64,000 bases of DNA from Tetragonia tetragonoides. Its lineage: Eukaryota > Streptophyta > Magnoliopsida > Caryophyllales > Aizoaceae. Of this stretch, positions 1 through 11,585 are shown piece after piece. The number at the start of each line of letters is the position of its first letter. Position 1 is the stretch's first letter. The notes under the pieces were generated by a model. The model was given only the letters and a program-made list of their open reading frames with translations. It did not search any database and was not told the DNA's origin. A program made the translations under genes and the position numbers. The stretch covers positions 36,167,691 to 36,231,690 of the forward strand of contig CM076148.1 of the NCBI GenBank assembly GCA_038025085.1, given 5' to 3'.

Positions 1-73
1 CAGAAATAATCAGTTTGTCGCTAAAGTGAACTGTGGAAATCCTATTTAAGGTGCAGATGTTGGCAATGGAACC

Positions 74-1189
74 TTATATAATTGCAGCATGTCTGGTGTC
101 CCTTGCCTTAATTTTCTTCAAGGGTATGATGTTGTCAACAACTTTTAAAGGGCTAAAACAATAGTTAAGACCCAAAATTCCTTCAGCATTTTCTACTTCC
201 AGCTCCATATATTCACCAGTTGCTGGATCATAGGTGTCAATGATAAAACAATTTGACACTGAGGAACGAATCGAATACACCTGACCAGAATGACTGCATC
301 TAATTTCTCCAGCCCCTGCAGTAAATGGACAGACAATAACCTCTTTACTCCACAACGGCTGGTCAAGGTCTTTCCAATCCATTAATCTCCACAAAGTAAT
401 TTCAACATTACTACACGAAGTTATCCCTACAAGCGAAACATGTCCTCCAATTTGTGTTAAGATTTCACCGATCAACTCTTCTTGCGGGTAGTTGATTGAA
501 TCGAACTTCTCGTGCTCAACATCAAACGCAACTATTGGATCACGCCGACAATTCCGAGTCCAGTATATAACCCCATCAAGGCAAAGGCTAGGCAACCCTA
601 TATTGCCAATGGAGAACGAGGACAGATCAATTCGCCTCCATGTACCGTACATGGCACCTATAGTGAACACCTCACATGCCACCCAATTATGAAACACGTT
701 ATAGGTCCAAAAGTGAAGCACCTTATATTCATTGTTGACAGGATCAAACCCTAAGCGACATCTCCTTAAGATGCAGGGTTGAGCGGCATACAAATTCCCT
801 CGTGTTCGAGGAAGAGACAAGTATTCCCGAGTAGTGAGATTATAGACATTGATGCATTTATTGTATCTTTGATGGTAGAAGCATATCAATCCATTGACAA
901 TGTTTGTAACCGTGTCAGGCCAGTTCGGCACGCAGGGTTTGAGAACAACCGGCCTCCCTATCGGCTTCTTGGTAGTATCGATCACGAGGAAAGGACTATC
1001 TAGAGAGTAGTAGCGGGGAGGTAGTACGAGGTTCGTTCCGTTGTAATGAGATTGGTGCATCTTGACAAAGTAGGGATCGGTAATGACAGAGAACCAGAGC
1101 TTGGAGACGGACTTGAATCGCATAAGAGACTTGCCTGGAAGCCATAAAAGCACTTCCATCACTAAGCCAAAATCTAGTTCATGAGTCAT
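74..1189 (-). CDS. F-box protein with F-box-associated (FBA) domain, intact
   Basis: This single-exon gene encodes 371 residues. Residues about 7-45 form an F-box, with the typical core LPGKSLMRFKSVSKLWFS followed by VITDPYFVKMHQ. The rest matches plant FBA proteins, with the family landmarks IVNGLICFYH, YNLTTREYLSLP, LGFDPVNNEYKVLHFW and CLDGVIYWTR. F-box proteins of this type bind SKP1 and act as substrate receptors of SCF ubiquitin ligases; the substrate is unknown. The start was chosen because the F-box begins a few residues after this Met and the region upstream turns AT-rich. No internal stop or frameshift is seen. It is the first of a minus-strand cluster of related genes (7.4, 9.6 and 14.2 kb). 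The family call is secure; a specific gene name is not possible. Confidence 0.9.
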   Translation of the reverse strand: MTHELDFGLVMEVLLWLPGKSLMRFKSVSKLWFSVITDPYFVKMHQSHYNGTNLVLPPRYYSLDSPFLVIDTTKKPIGRPVVLKPCVPNWPDTVTNIVNGLICFYHQRYNKCINVYNLTTREYLSLPRTRGNLYAAQPCILRRCRLGFDPVNNEYKVLHFWTYNVFHNWVACEVFTIGAMYGTWRRIDLSSFSIGNIGLPSLCLDGVIYWTRNCRRDPIVAFDVEHEKFDSINYPQEELIGEILTQIGGHVSLVGITSCSNVEITLWRLMDWKDLDQPLWSKEVIVCPFTAGAGEIRCSHSGQVYSIRSSVSNCFIIDTYDPATGEYMELEVENAEGILGLNYCFSPLKVVDNIIPLKKIKARDTRHAAII

Positions 1190-3170
1190 GACTGCTGCTC
1201 TGAGAACTCCTCTCTGTCATGATATCTACAAAATTTCACAAATGGTTTAGGTTCTGAAGCCTTTGATCCATTTCTTAGGGCTCTTTCTAGCAAATAAATG
1301 AATATCCCTCTAAAAAAAAGTAAAATTGAAAATTCCATCAACTTTGTTTTGGGAAGGTATTAGATATGCTGGTCAAAATAAAAACATAACAGGGAAACTT
1401 TTCACTTTTCAGTATCTAGCTCCATAAAAGGGGTCACTATTTAAAAAGATATGAGTCACTTATTATCACGCGTGATCCTTATTTTACTACAAAGTTACGA
1501 TAAAATCGTCTTAAACAAGTATTTGTGAAAAAGTATACCTTCATATATGTTATATCTCTATCTCTCACCCTTCTATTTATGCTGCAAATTTTCCCCGGCT
1601 TTTCTCACAGCCTCATACTTGATAAAATTAACAATTTGAGATATCCCATAAACCGACATGGAAAAGAGGGGGAAATTCAAAAAATTGGGTGTCAATTTCA
1701 ACCGCATCCGCAAGCACACCGTTTTTCTTTTGAACTTCAAACTCATCATAGCCAATTGGCCCAATCAGTTTTCAATTGTCAACCCAATTATCATCCAATA
1801 TATATATATATACAGCTAAATTTTAGAATGGGTAGACTATAATAAACTATAGCAAATTAGATTTGCCTTAATAATACCACCAAAATCTACTGAAAATTCC
1901 CCCAATGCCAACAATTGCTTGAAATCCTTAATAATACCACCCAAAACCAAAATTCAGAAACGATTATCTAGCATTAATCATTAAACTTTGAAATTAACTA
2001 ATTTATTTAACTAACAAATTCAGAAATCTATATCCAATTAAAGCAACAACTTAAAATTAATAACAAATCCAGAATGAACAACATTCAATCAATCAATTAA
2101 CGTCTAACCCCTAATTATAAAATCAATCTTTAATACCTTAACAACAATGAATATTGGTCAAAGAGCTCGCCTCAACTCGCCTGAAATCTCCCGGAAAATT
2201 GTCTCGGTCGACGGTCGGCGTCGGCCTACTTCCCCTTAACACCCCTCCGACGACCTGACCGAGCGGCTGAACCCAAAACTGGCAATTAAGTCTCCTCTCG
2301 ATGCATTGAAATTCGAATGTAAGCATTGAGATTTCAGAGGAGAAGGGAAGAGAGAAGAGGTGGGGTTTTTTTGTTTACTGATGGGTTTTGGTCGAATGAG
2401 ACTATGAGAGGAGAGAGAATGAGAGTGGTACTGGTCACTGAAAGCTGCTCGTCTCCAGTTTATAGGGTAACTGGAGATACCCAGTTCAATGAAAATCTGC
2501 CATCCACGTGGAAGAAGACAAATGTAATGGTTAAGATTGAAATTTGCTCTCTATAGTAAACAGAGGGATAGATGGGCTTGTATTCAGAAAGATTATTATT
2601 GTGGGACGAATGAAACTTTGGATTATTAACATTAATATTTTTTATTTTATTTTTATAAGACGTGCTTTCAATTTAGACTTTCAGAGTAAGAGAAAGTCTT
2701 TTTTATCACTATCAGGCCCTGTCAACTGGCTATTGCATAAAGTGCGTTATATTTTGTGTATTTCGACTTTATCCTTCTCCCTATTAATTAATTATCTATT
2801 ATTTATTTTGCATAGGTGCATTGAAAATAAGTTCAAATAGTATGGTACTAAATAAATCATAAAATATCTATCTTTTAAGTATGGGGTCGGTTATTTAGAA
2901 TAGTGGGTATGCTCCTTAACTTTTAAGGTTGGACTATCTTTACAAAAATCAGGAGGATAGTTAGACATTACAATATCAATCATAGACCACACAATTGTTG
3001 CCAAAATATCTACGAGTTAGTTTGTTTCATGAACATTGTGCTCAAAGCCCAAAGGTCACTTCCTCCAGCCAGCTCGGTAAGTACTGCTTGCAAATTTGCA
3101 ATCCAAAATGATGTTTGCTAAACTAGGCACAATGTTTTCTGAGTTCTTCAACATCTCCACTACTTTTTTT
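1190..3170. other. Intergenic, AT-rich; one GC-richer 5'-UTR-like patch
   Basis: No protein family is recognisable. Around 2150-2330 the base composition becomes clearly more GC-rich, with CG-containing words; 2330-2530 is purine-rich. This looks like a 5'-UTR or first exon of an unknown gene, possibly carried here by a transposon, but no coding frame can be supported. Around 1430-1520 there is a member-like piece of the small GTGAGAC/TTTGTG repeat family described elsewhere in the window. A short repeated word (CCTTAATAATACCACC) occurs twice near 1868 and 1927. Confidence 0.4.
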
Positions 3171-4140
3171 TGGGAAAGTTAATTTAATTTCATTTCCAAA
3201 ACTTGATGAAGCATTACAGGCTTACAGCACAAGACTCTCCTTCTACAATCCAGAAAAGAGAGCTACTACATAGTATCATAGCTAAATCTGCCCTCACAGG
3301 GACAGCAAGACCAAACAAGCTAACAGAGAAATATTCTCATACAGGGAAAAAATTAAGATTTTGCTGGATTATTCCCTTCAGCTGCTCATTCCCCGACCTC
3401 TGAACTCGAGCATGCAATTGATTCACTAACTGCCTCGTGATCTCTGTGATAGTACTATGCTCCTGCTTGAAGATCAATCTATTCCTTGCTTGCCATATAG
3501 CATGGCCAGTGGCTATCAACACAGCTTTAAAGAGTAATTTCCTGGGACTTCTTCCTACAGCAGCACCATATGCCCAGTTAGTAACTTGATCCCATGAGTA
3601 GCCTTGACAGACACCCCCAGCCCATGTAAGTATTTTCTGTAACAATTCGGTTGAGAATTGGCACTCAAAAAACAGGTGGAGATGTGTTTCAACAGCTGCT
3701 GCTCACAATACACACTGATCATCAGTAATATTTCCTATCCCCATCTTCAACAATCTGTCTTTAGATTAAAGGCAATCCGCTCATACAAATGAGCCAAAAA
3801 CAAAAGTTCTGCTTGGGTAGAGCTAAGCTAGACCAACAAAGCTTTGTCCAGTTTGCAGCATTCATCACAGGCAACATGCTCATGTAAGCTCTGCTAATAG
3901 TATATAGACCAGTGGCACACACAACATCCTTGACACTATCTCTGTCATCAAAAACCCTCTTAATCATCCAGGAGCTCTGTGTAGGACTAGGCATAGCCCA
4001 GACTGCTAATGGAGCTCGTGTCATTTTCTGAAAACTGGACATCCAAGTACCCTGGTCACTTCTAAAAATACCTGCAAGACCTGTACTGCAAGAAGAAACT
4101 GAAAAGGCTGCATCTGTACTCTGATAATCAGATTTACAAA
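3171..4140 (-). mobile_element. LINE (non-LTR retrotransposon) remnant, 3' part
   Basis: Read on the minus strand, this holds the C-terminal zf-RVT part of a plant LINE polyprotein. The stretch 4042-3761 contains WTKLCWSSLALPKQNFCFWL. It continues through DDQCVL and ETHLHLFFEC (about 3750-3660) into 3645-3337, which carries the final WQARNRLIFKQ-type segment. The zinc-binding Cys after DDQCVL is replaced by a TGA stop, so the copy is dead. A T-run at about 3163-3170 on the plus strand corresponds to the LINE poly-A tail, which places the 3' end there. Endonuclease and reverse transcriptase parts are missing, consistent with 5' truncation. Confidence 0.8.
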
Positions 4141-4534
4141 GATGTTCTTTATTCTTATATACTACTACGGAGTATATATGTTAGCGGTTGATGACTGCGT
4201 TATGTGCAAACTTTCAAGCAAAAACCATACTGGGACAATATGAAAGCATTCGAAGTCCCAGAATGGTTATATCCCAATCACAGGACAAACCTGTGGCAAA
4301 TCCAGCTTTTTCATCATACATGCCTGACCTGACTTGGCTGAATATTATCCTAGCCGACACACTGGCCTAGAACAGCTTACAGGACAGTGGTGATGTACTT
4401 GATCATATTGCTTCACTCTTTTGGAAGTTCCTCGTTTTTTAGTTTGAATTTGTATATTGAGCTTGTGGGCAAACATCACCAAGGAAAATGTAACCTGAAT
4501 TGTATGTAACTTGATTATTGGTCCATCTGGGCCT

Positions 4535-4740
4535 CAGGCATTTAATCATCCCACTGTAGACTAAATTGCACCATGTGCACTTGACAAAGTCTTGTATTCA
4601 TCATTTTCTTGCCGCAAACCATAACACAGGTAAAGACTTAAAACTTGTGCACATGTTTTTTTAAGGACCCGGTGCTATTGCCACCATAAGGCTGCAAGAC
4701 CTACAGTATGCAGTAGCTAGTATTAGCTTCAGAAAGAAAC
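4535..4740. repeat. Direct repeat copy A (partner at about 5870-6045)
   Basis: This stretch repeats at about 5870-6045 with substitutions and small indels. Shared words include ACCATGTGCACTTGACA and TTGTATTCATCATTTTC. It is an old local duplication of unknown origin. Confidence 0.6.
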
Positions 4741-6446
4741 AAATATATCAGCTGATCGAAAATTAAACATGAAGATTAACTAGATGTTCGTTTTAATTAG
4801 CTTGGTGAAGAAAGGAAGAAGTCTAGTAGTCAATGGAAGATATTGCATCAGGGCAGAAAACTTCATAGATCGATAGAGGATATTGTGTTCGGGTGGAGTT
4901 AGTAAAATCGACGTTATATTACAAAGTGGATGAGCTAATAATTAGCCCAGAGATTTGAAAAGGTAAATAAAAGTATTTCATTTGGTAAAGAATCTGCAAG
5001 AGCTGTTCTACAGATCAAACTTTATTCACCAGGAAATGAGAAGCTATGTTAACTGTAGATAAATTCGGTGATCCCACTGTGAACAGATAATTCAGAACAA
5101 ATGGTTCTGATAGGATATGGAACCAAAAGTTCATAAAAGAAAAGAGAATGATATTACAGTGGCTTGCTAACAAACATGTTTCTGTGAAAGCTGAAACAAA
5201 AGAAGCTAGAATTAGAGAAGCTGATGATACTAGTAAACTTTGACCCTCAATAAATGAGAAAGATACAGCCTCCTTTTCTTCAGGCGCTATTGCTTGAGAA
5301 TCATCATCTGTCTGGAGTTAAAAGGCCTGAGAACCGAAAGCTGTCCAACCGGGATATTACTGAGTGCATATAGGCCGACCAATGAAGCTACCAAGGGCTC
5401 GAGATAAACTGATCAGAATAATTGACACATAGGGAGGTAAATGAATCGTTGTCTAATCTCCATGAGATAGAAATCAAGGCCCTCTGAGGCTTTTGTTTCC
5501 ATTCAGAAGTAGTCGAGGATTCTTTGTACAGATGCTGCAGTCAGACGCGAAGGACAAGGAGCCTTTTGTGCTTAGTTTACTTATCAACTACAAGTTCTGT
5601 AGTTTTATTTGGTCAAAAAAGTTAGGAACACTATACTCTATCACCAAGAGGTCTTTGCTGAAGAATGACAAAAATATTACAAACACATGTTGGAATTTGC
5701 CCTGAAATCTAGACTGTTTTAAAGACTTAACTACTGTGAATTCAAAATTCGAAGATTTATCTTCAATCCAATGAGAAAATTCTCAAAATAACTGAGCATA
5801 CATCAAACATCAATCAATCTATTCTCTTTCTGACAGTGTTCTTGTACCAGGCACCAAAAAGGGAGGATGAATGAACATTCAATCATCCACCATGTGCACT
5901 TGACAGACACTTGTATTCATCATTTTCTTGCGGCAAACCACAAGACAAGTAAGAACTTAAACTTTGCAGATGGTTTTCTAAGGAATGCGGTGTTTTTGCA
6001 GCTGTAAACAATTTCAGTATGTAACTAGTAGTAGTAGCATAAATGATTTATGTACAGGAGTTATATAAATCTTACTCACGCGTTTTTATGTTATAACAGT
6101 ATAGTACATGATAAGGTAGCTTTCAAATTTTTCATGACAAAGGTAACTCTTTGTCACCTCTGTTTCAGAAAACAGAGCTCACAGCCTTCTGATGGTATTT
6201 GCCTGTCTGCTAATATAATTTTCAGTGTACCTGATTAGTGATGACCAGAAGGAAAACTCAACAACTTTTCACCCTTATCAAAAAATTTATTAGAAATAAG
6301 TAAAGAAATTACAAATACATCTAGGAGTTGTTAGTGAGTGGCACGTTGCATTCTGAGATCTACTCAGTTGATCCAGCTTGAGGCTTAATTACTTTAACTC
6401 CATGTAGGTTCATGAGTATTCATTGTCTCGAAAAGCTCTTCTTATG

Positions 6447-6562
6447 CAAATTGAGCTTAAGTATCTTGTAAGCAACGGCGTTAATTACCTCAGTACTCAG
6501 TAGTAAATATCAAGTTGAGCTAAGTATCTTGTAAGAAACGACGTTAGTTACTTCAGTACTCA
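6447..6562. repeat. Short tandem duplication, two units
   Basis: Two units of about 52 bp, separated by about 10 bp, share TTGAGCT(T)AAGTATCTTGTAAG, a CGRCGTTARTTAC word and TTCAGTACTCAGTA or close variants. Confidence 0.55.
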
Positions 6563-7390
6563 GTACCACTGGAAAATATATCATTAGTATACTACCACAG
6601 CAAGGCTTAGAACGGGTCTGTTACTGTGATCCGCTGTTGTTGCTGCGAAAGTTAATATCAGGATATTAGCTACTTTGAGCTGTAGAGTAATCTCGGAGGG
6701 CATCAAACAAGGGTAAACTACAAAACTGTATCAAACTGCAGGTATTGGAGCTGCATTGATATCCTTATTCTGTGCATATGCCACGGGCTACAACCACAGA
6801 CATGTACTACCTCAAAAAAGTTCTTCAACACCAGTTGCTAAAGAAAATTATGCATATATGTCTTATACTCCATTTAGTTATTTGTGTTTATAAAACTTAG
6901 ACGGGAACAATTTCTCTAGTTTTTCATGCCAATGCATCGGCCAGCTTGGTAAAAGAGGGTGACAGAATGAGAATCTTATGTTCTGTACTACAGCATATAG
7001 TTTTAAACGCATAAACTTTACCTGATTCACCATATATCCTTCTAACTTAATACAGAAGAAGCTATTGACCAGTAACAGTTTGTCAGCTAAAACTTGATAG
7101 CACTAACCAATATCTTGTGAGCGTGTTGTTAGCCTTAGGACTTCAGTATTAGTACAACCCAGGAATGACAGAAAGGTTATCTTAAGAGAAACAAGGGAAA
7201 CTGCAGAAGGGCTTTTAATGATTATCTTAAGAGAGGGAGTCTTCCACAGCTTGTTTGATCAAGTACAAATGACACAGGAGCACAGTATGCTAATGAAATA
7301 CTGAAATTGCGTATCTGACAGTTCACGCCAAAGAGGCAAGAAGTAACATATCTTTAATTAGAGTTAACTGTCGGCTCGTAGGACTTGATT

Positions 7391-8633
7391 TCATTCTTGC
7401 TCAGGTTCGACATCTGATACCCAACTCGTGTTATTTTCAAGATCATAGAAATAAAGAAATCTTGGTTTTAGCGAGCTTTCTTTCCAGACCATAACGTTTC
7501 TTCCTGCTGTCTGTAGAGAGCACAAATTCAAAACCCTTGAGATGACATGGGAGTTAACAATCCTTGAACTTCTAGTCCAAACCGCATTTGCAGGGTCCAC
7601 TAATGCCCACAGGTGTATTTCGTCGTTTCCTTTCCTCAAGAAAGAATATGTTGCACATCCTTTCAAGGATCCTTTCAAGGGCGCGAAGTAATATCCGTCA
7701 TCACTACTATAGAAGCAGCCGAGCAACTGATCAACTTTTTCAGTACGAAATTCATCATGTGTCAGATCGAAGGAAGCTATGAAAGTGACCTTTGGATGAT
7801 CTTCATCAGCGTTCATATCATCCCAAGCAGCTTCTTCATGTATCCAATAGATCACTCCATCGAGACAAAAACATCCATCATCGGTGGGTAGACCCTGATA
7901 GAGGGAAGACGGTACATGACTATGATCCATTGGCTTCCACACGTTGGATCGTCCCACGGTGAAAATCTCATACTCACTGTACCACCTGCCGCTGGGAGGA
8001 GTTTCGTGAAGTCCGCTGATGCACCTCATAACTTTATACACCTTTCGTACAGGATCATACCCTAGTGAACAGCGTTGTTCCAATGGCTCATCATAATTAC
8101 CAGGAGGAAGGCTTAACGGCTCTTTCCTTTTGTTAGGGAGAACTAAAAAAGCCTTGGTTCTAACACTGAATAGTAATATAGATGAGTTAGTATCACAATC
8201 CCAAAAATCAAAGACAGAAATAAGGCCGTCGCACAAGTTAGACACGGAAAGTGAACAGGGATCTTTAGGCGTTTCAAAATAAGGCGAAGTAGTAGGCAAA
8301 CTAGTACTGTTAGGTAAATACACACGAAAAGCTTTTGAATTGTTCTCCGAATTCGAGTTGTTCTTATCATTGTTGTTGTTGGGGCGATGAGAGAGGAATA
8401 TATATTCACAGTCATAGAAGCAGGTATAGGCATAATAATAGTACGTGTTGCAATCTGGGGAACGGGAGTGTCGTAACAAGAATGCATAACACTGTAAAAG
8501 AATGATCCCAAAGTTTACAAACACTATTGAATCTCGCTAAAGACTTGCCTGAGAGCCATGAAAGAATCTCAACCTGCAATTCTTCTGGGATTTCTGGACT
8601 TAATTTCTTCTTTACAGCCTTCTCCCTCTCCAT
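7391..8633 (-). pseudogene. FBA F-box gene with a frameshift after the F-box
   Basis: The start at 8633 gives a normal F-box: PEELQVEILSWLSGKSLARF followed by NSVCKLW. Past about 8500 that frame turns to nonsense and stops, while the next frame continues with HSRSPDCNTYYYYAY, NLCDGLISVFDFW, LGYDPVRKVYKVMR, CLDGVIYWIHEE and an FBA-type end at 7391. A net shift of one base near 8480-8530 separates the halves. Joined, they would be a full-length family member of about 400 residues. The body contains an Asn-rich patch (residues like NNNNDKNNSNSENN). A T-run lies near the breakpoint, so an assembly error is possible; otherwise this is a recent pseudogene, since the remaining reading frame is clean. 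Confidence 0.8.
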
Positions 8634-9619
8634 GTCTTTGATAGATCTCTAGTTGTTCCTTGTAGTCAAATAAAAGGCGTATAAAGTATGATGAGCAAAG
8701 AAAATAAAATTAAAATATTTTTTTAGTCGTAGCCCTATGCCTTTCCTTTTCTCCAAAATATGTTAACTTTGGAAATTTCTTTGTACTTTCCAAAATCAAT
8801 ACCAAATCACTCATATCCTTCGTTTTTTTTTTTTGATAATTAGTTCATATTATTAATATGAAAAAGTTCTAAACTCAGGGTAGGTTACTTTACAAACAAC
8901 TCCTAATAAAAACATAATCTCATACTTTTCAGAACATGCATGTTACTAGCTAGAGAAAGAACTCCAACTTGAACTCCAACTTGTCATCATGCTCAACATT
9001 GAAAGGGTAAGATTAGCTTGGTTCTGTAGCCCTATGCCTTTCTTTTTCTCCACCCAGCTGTTAATTCATATAATTACTTTCCCCAACTAATTAGCTTGGT
9101 TTAACTCTTTATTTTACACAGCAAAAAGAGAAATAAATAAATAAATTTGAAAGCAAGTTTTTGACAAGTCGATCGATCAACCACATCGTCGATCACATAA
9201 CTCGTATGTTATGAAATCTTTAGGACACTGAATGACGATAACAGCTTAGGTTCCTCATGAGAAGCCAAGGCCTCCGAAATGTTATTGAGCATACAAAGGG
9301 CAAATAAAACTGGCAGTCAACAAGTTAGTGAGCATACAGAAGACAACTACATGTTTTTCATCAGATAAGCATTACACAAGACATAGCAAAAGCAGGGCTT
9401 GAAATGAAATTAACAAAAATATTCCAAGCAAGTGCAAATACATTCCAGAGACAGATGAAATAATAAAAACTTGCTGGAAGAGGAAAAATATTCAGATACA
9501 AAACTACAAAACTAAGACGAACCTTATCACATGGCCATTGTGCTAATGTAAATTTGATGATAGACATCCCAAATAAGCACATTATTCTGACGTCCATAAT
9601 GTAGGGAAAACCAAGTCCC
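8634..9619. other. Intergenic between two minus-strand F-box genes
   Basis: This is AT-rich sequence with no recognisable coding family. Open frames near 9361-9648 run into the 3' end of the next F-box gene and look like non-coding 3'-UTR. A T-run lies at 8823-8834, with a short direct repeat (AACTCCAACTTG) near 8950. Confidence 0.5.
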
Positions 9620-10849
9620 TCATAGGGGTAACATGTCTCTTCCATCAATGTTCTTCAAGGGCATGATATTCTCAACCAATTTCGATGGGCAAAACCCATC
9701 TTCGGACCCCAAGATTCCTTGAGCATTATTAAATTTCAGCTTCTTGTGTTTACCAGTTGCTAGTATATAGCACTCAAGAGTAACCTGGTTTCTAATTGGT
9801 GAGCAACGCAACAAAGTCACTAGTCCAAAACTAGTGCATCCCACTGGTAACCATCGATCGATTTCGAAAGGGAACTTTATAACCTGTTTAGTCCAAACAG
9901 GCCTGAGATTGTCTTTCCGGTCTACTAGTCTCCACAAAGTAATCGTCATAGTATCATAACCTTGAGTGCCCATGCCCATCATCCAATAATCTGGAACGTA
10001 GGGAATTGCGACTAGCGAAAGAACTCCTCGTAGTTGCGTTAAGTGTATAAAAGCCTCAGTAGGCATTTCTTCTTGAGGGTAGTTGATACAATCGAATTGC
10101 TCATGCTCAACATTGAAGGTAACTATTGTACTTTTCTTTGTCTGACAATCAGAGGAAGTCCAATATAGGAAGCTGTCATCTAAGGTGCAATCCTTTAGAC
10201 TCCACGCATGATTAAAGCCAGGTTCTAGGTTGATCAGCCTCCATCTATTGACATTGTGGCCCAAGGTTAACACCTCACACTGGTCACATTTTGAGATCAT
10301 AGGCCACCAAAAGTGAAGCACTTTATATACCTTGTTGATGGGATCAAAACACAAGTAGCAATCCCTCTCATCAATACTCGTATATCTAGTAGCTGAAGGA
10401 GAAAGAGGAGGAAGAGGAAGATTCTCGCGAGTGGTGAGGTTATAGACGGAGATGCATCCCTCGGAATCCTCGTTATGATAGCAGCATACCAACCCATTAA
10501 TGATATTTGATATCCTGTTGGTGGTGTAAGGCAGAGAGGGCTCGTGTACAGTCGCCCGTTTCATGGAGTCCTTCCTTGTCCAATCGATCAACATGAACCG
10601 ATGATCCCAACTGTTGGGTGAAGCGTAGATGTCCTTGGGACTTCGCACAAGGACAACACCACCTTCTCGGACATTGGAACGAGTTCGATGCATTTCGACA
10701 AAATAGGGATGAATGATAAGGGAGAACCAGTGTTGAGAGACGAACTTAAATCGCATAAAAGATTTGCCCGGAAGCCTCGCAAGCACTTCCATCAATAGGT
10801 CATCAAGACAAATTTGATAAGCTTTGCTTTCACGGTTGCCGCCTGCCAT
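9620..10849 (-). CDS. F-box protein with FBA domain, intact
   Basis: A single exon encodes about 409 residues when started at the Met giving MAGGNRESKAYQICLDDLL. An in-frame Met 24 codons further upstream (to 10921) adds a hydrophobic stretch that the relatives lack, so I prefer the inner start. The F-box spans about residues 14-55 (MEVLARLPGKSFMRFKFVSQ, HWFSLIIHPYFVEMH). FBA landmarks follow: IINGLVCCYH, YNLTTRENLPLPP, LCFDPINKVYKVLHFWWP, LWRLVDRKDNLRPVWTKQVI and a C-terminal ENIMPLKNIDGRDM. The predicted role is SCF substrate receptor with unknown target. No defect is visible. It is closely related in sequence to the genes at 0.1, 14.2 and 20.2 kb, consistent with tandem duplication. Confidence 0.9.
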   Translation of the reverse strand: MAGGNRESKAYQICLDDLLMEVLARLPGKSFMRFKFVSQHWFSLIIHPYFVEMHRTRSNVREGGVVLVRSPKDIYASPNSWDHRFMLIDWTRKDSMKRATVHEPSLPYTTNRISNIINGLVCCYHNEDSEGCISVYNLTTRENLPLPPLSPSATRYTSIDERDCYLCFDPINKVYKVLHFWWPMISKCDQCEVLTLGHNVNRWRLINLEPGFNHAWSLKDCTLDDSFLYWTSSDCQTKKSTIVTFNVEHEQFDCINYPQEEMPTEAFIHLTQLRGVLSLVAIPYVPDYWMMGMGTQGYDTMTITLWRLVDRKDNLRPVWTKQVIKFPFEIDRWLPVGCTSFGLVTLLRCSPIRNQVTLECYILATGKHKKLKFNNAQGILGSEDGFCPSKLVENIMPLKNIDGRDMLPL

Positions 10850-11046
10850 TGAGTCTAAGGAAATGGTTCGAAAGAGCAGGTAACAAGTGAAGGGAGTATA
10901 AATGTAAAATGTTTTGTACAAACTTTCACAGGAGGAATAAATATAAGGGTTCAGTTCTTTTGGGCATTTTCACAAACACATGGTGCGCAAGAAGTTTTGT
11001 AGAGGTGCTTAACCGTGCTTGTGTAATACAACCAGAAAAAATGTGC

Positions 11047-11054
11047 TATGGAGG
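11047..11054. repeat. Left target-site duplication (TATGGAGG) of hAT element
   Basis: The 8-bp word TATGGAGG directly precedes the element and recurs at 11586-11593 directly after it. An 8-bp duplication is the hallmark of hAT-superfamily insertion. Confidence 0.85.
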
Positions 11055-11585
11055 TAGTGCTGGCCACGAGTCGAACCAAGCCGAACACCAGAAGAGCTCG
11101 GCTCGGCTCGATTTAAAAATTCTAGGCTCGAGTTTGGATTCGAGTTCGACTCGAACTGCAAAAGTAAGCTCGAGCTCGGCTCGAATGCTAAATTCAAAGC
11201 TCGAGCTCGAGTTTGAGCTCGTACAAATTAACATAGTAGAACCCTCTTCTAATGTTACTTTCAAGAATTTAGCGTTTTTTTCATGACTTTTGGTGTATTG
11301 ATACTCTATTATTATTATTCACCTCAAAAAAAAAAAACTCTATTATTGTTATAATATTAAAAGTTAGGACACAATTTAGGACTGTATGTATGTATTTTAT
11401 GGTTTTTTTAGGCTCGCGAGCCCCACGAGCCGAATAGTGCCAAGCTCGAGCTCGGCTCGTTAAAAGTTCTAGCCTTAAAATTGAGTTCGAGTTCGGCTCG
11501 TTTAGAATCGAACCGAGTTCGAGCCGAGCTTTATTCGAACCGATCCCGAACTGTTCGCAAGCTGTTTGGCTTGTGGCCAGCCCTA
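11055..11585. mobile_element. Non-autonomous hAT element, 531 bp
   Basis: The ends are inverted: TAGTGCTGGCCACGAG on the left and, read from the right, TAGGGCTGGCCACAAG. A perfect 8-bp target duplication (TATGGAGG) flanks it. Both subterminal zones are packed with GAGCTCGGCTCGA-like words in both orientations, the usual arrangement of hAT subterminal repeats. There is no transposase frame; apparent open frames inside are products of the repeated words. It sits just upstream of the F-box gene at 9.6 kb, in its promoter side. Confidence 0.9.

Larger units (their letters stand above)
4141..7390. other. Long intergenic stretch with old duplicated segments
   Basis: I see no supportable coding region. 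About 4535-4740 and 5870-6045 are diverged direct copies of each other, sharing ACCATGTGCACTTGACA, the word TTGTATTCATCATTTTCTTG and following sequence. A second short tandem duplication lies at about 6447-6560, where a unit with AGTATCTTGTAAG, CGACGTTA-like and CAGTACTCAGTA words occurs twice. The rest is AT-rich sequence without a recognised family. It may include 3' flank of the F-box gene at 7.4 kb. Confidence 0.5.

Noticed and set aside
1525..1842. 105-codon plus-strand frame with a hydrophobic start resembling a signal peptide
   Set aside because: AT-rich, no conserved motif, overlapped by an antisense frame of similar quality; I could not support it as a gene.
9361..9648. 95-codon frame overlapping the end of the F-box gene
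   Set aside because: Lies in the 3' flank on the same strand in another frame; lacks any family signature.
10909..11286. Open frames of 60-125 codons rich in Ser, Arg and Glu around 11.0-11.3 kb
   Set aside because: They are read-outs of the GAGCTCGGCTCG words of the hAT element; both strands are open for the same reason.
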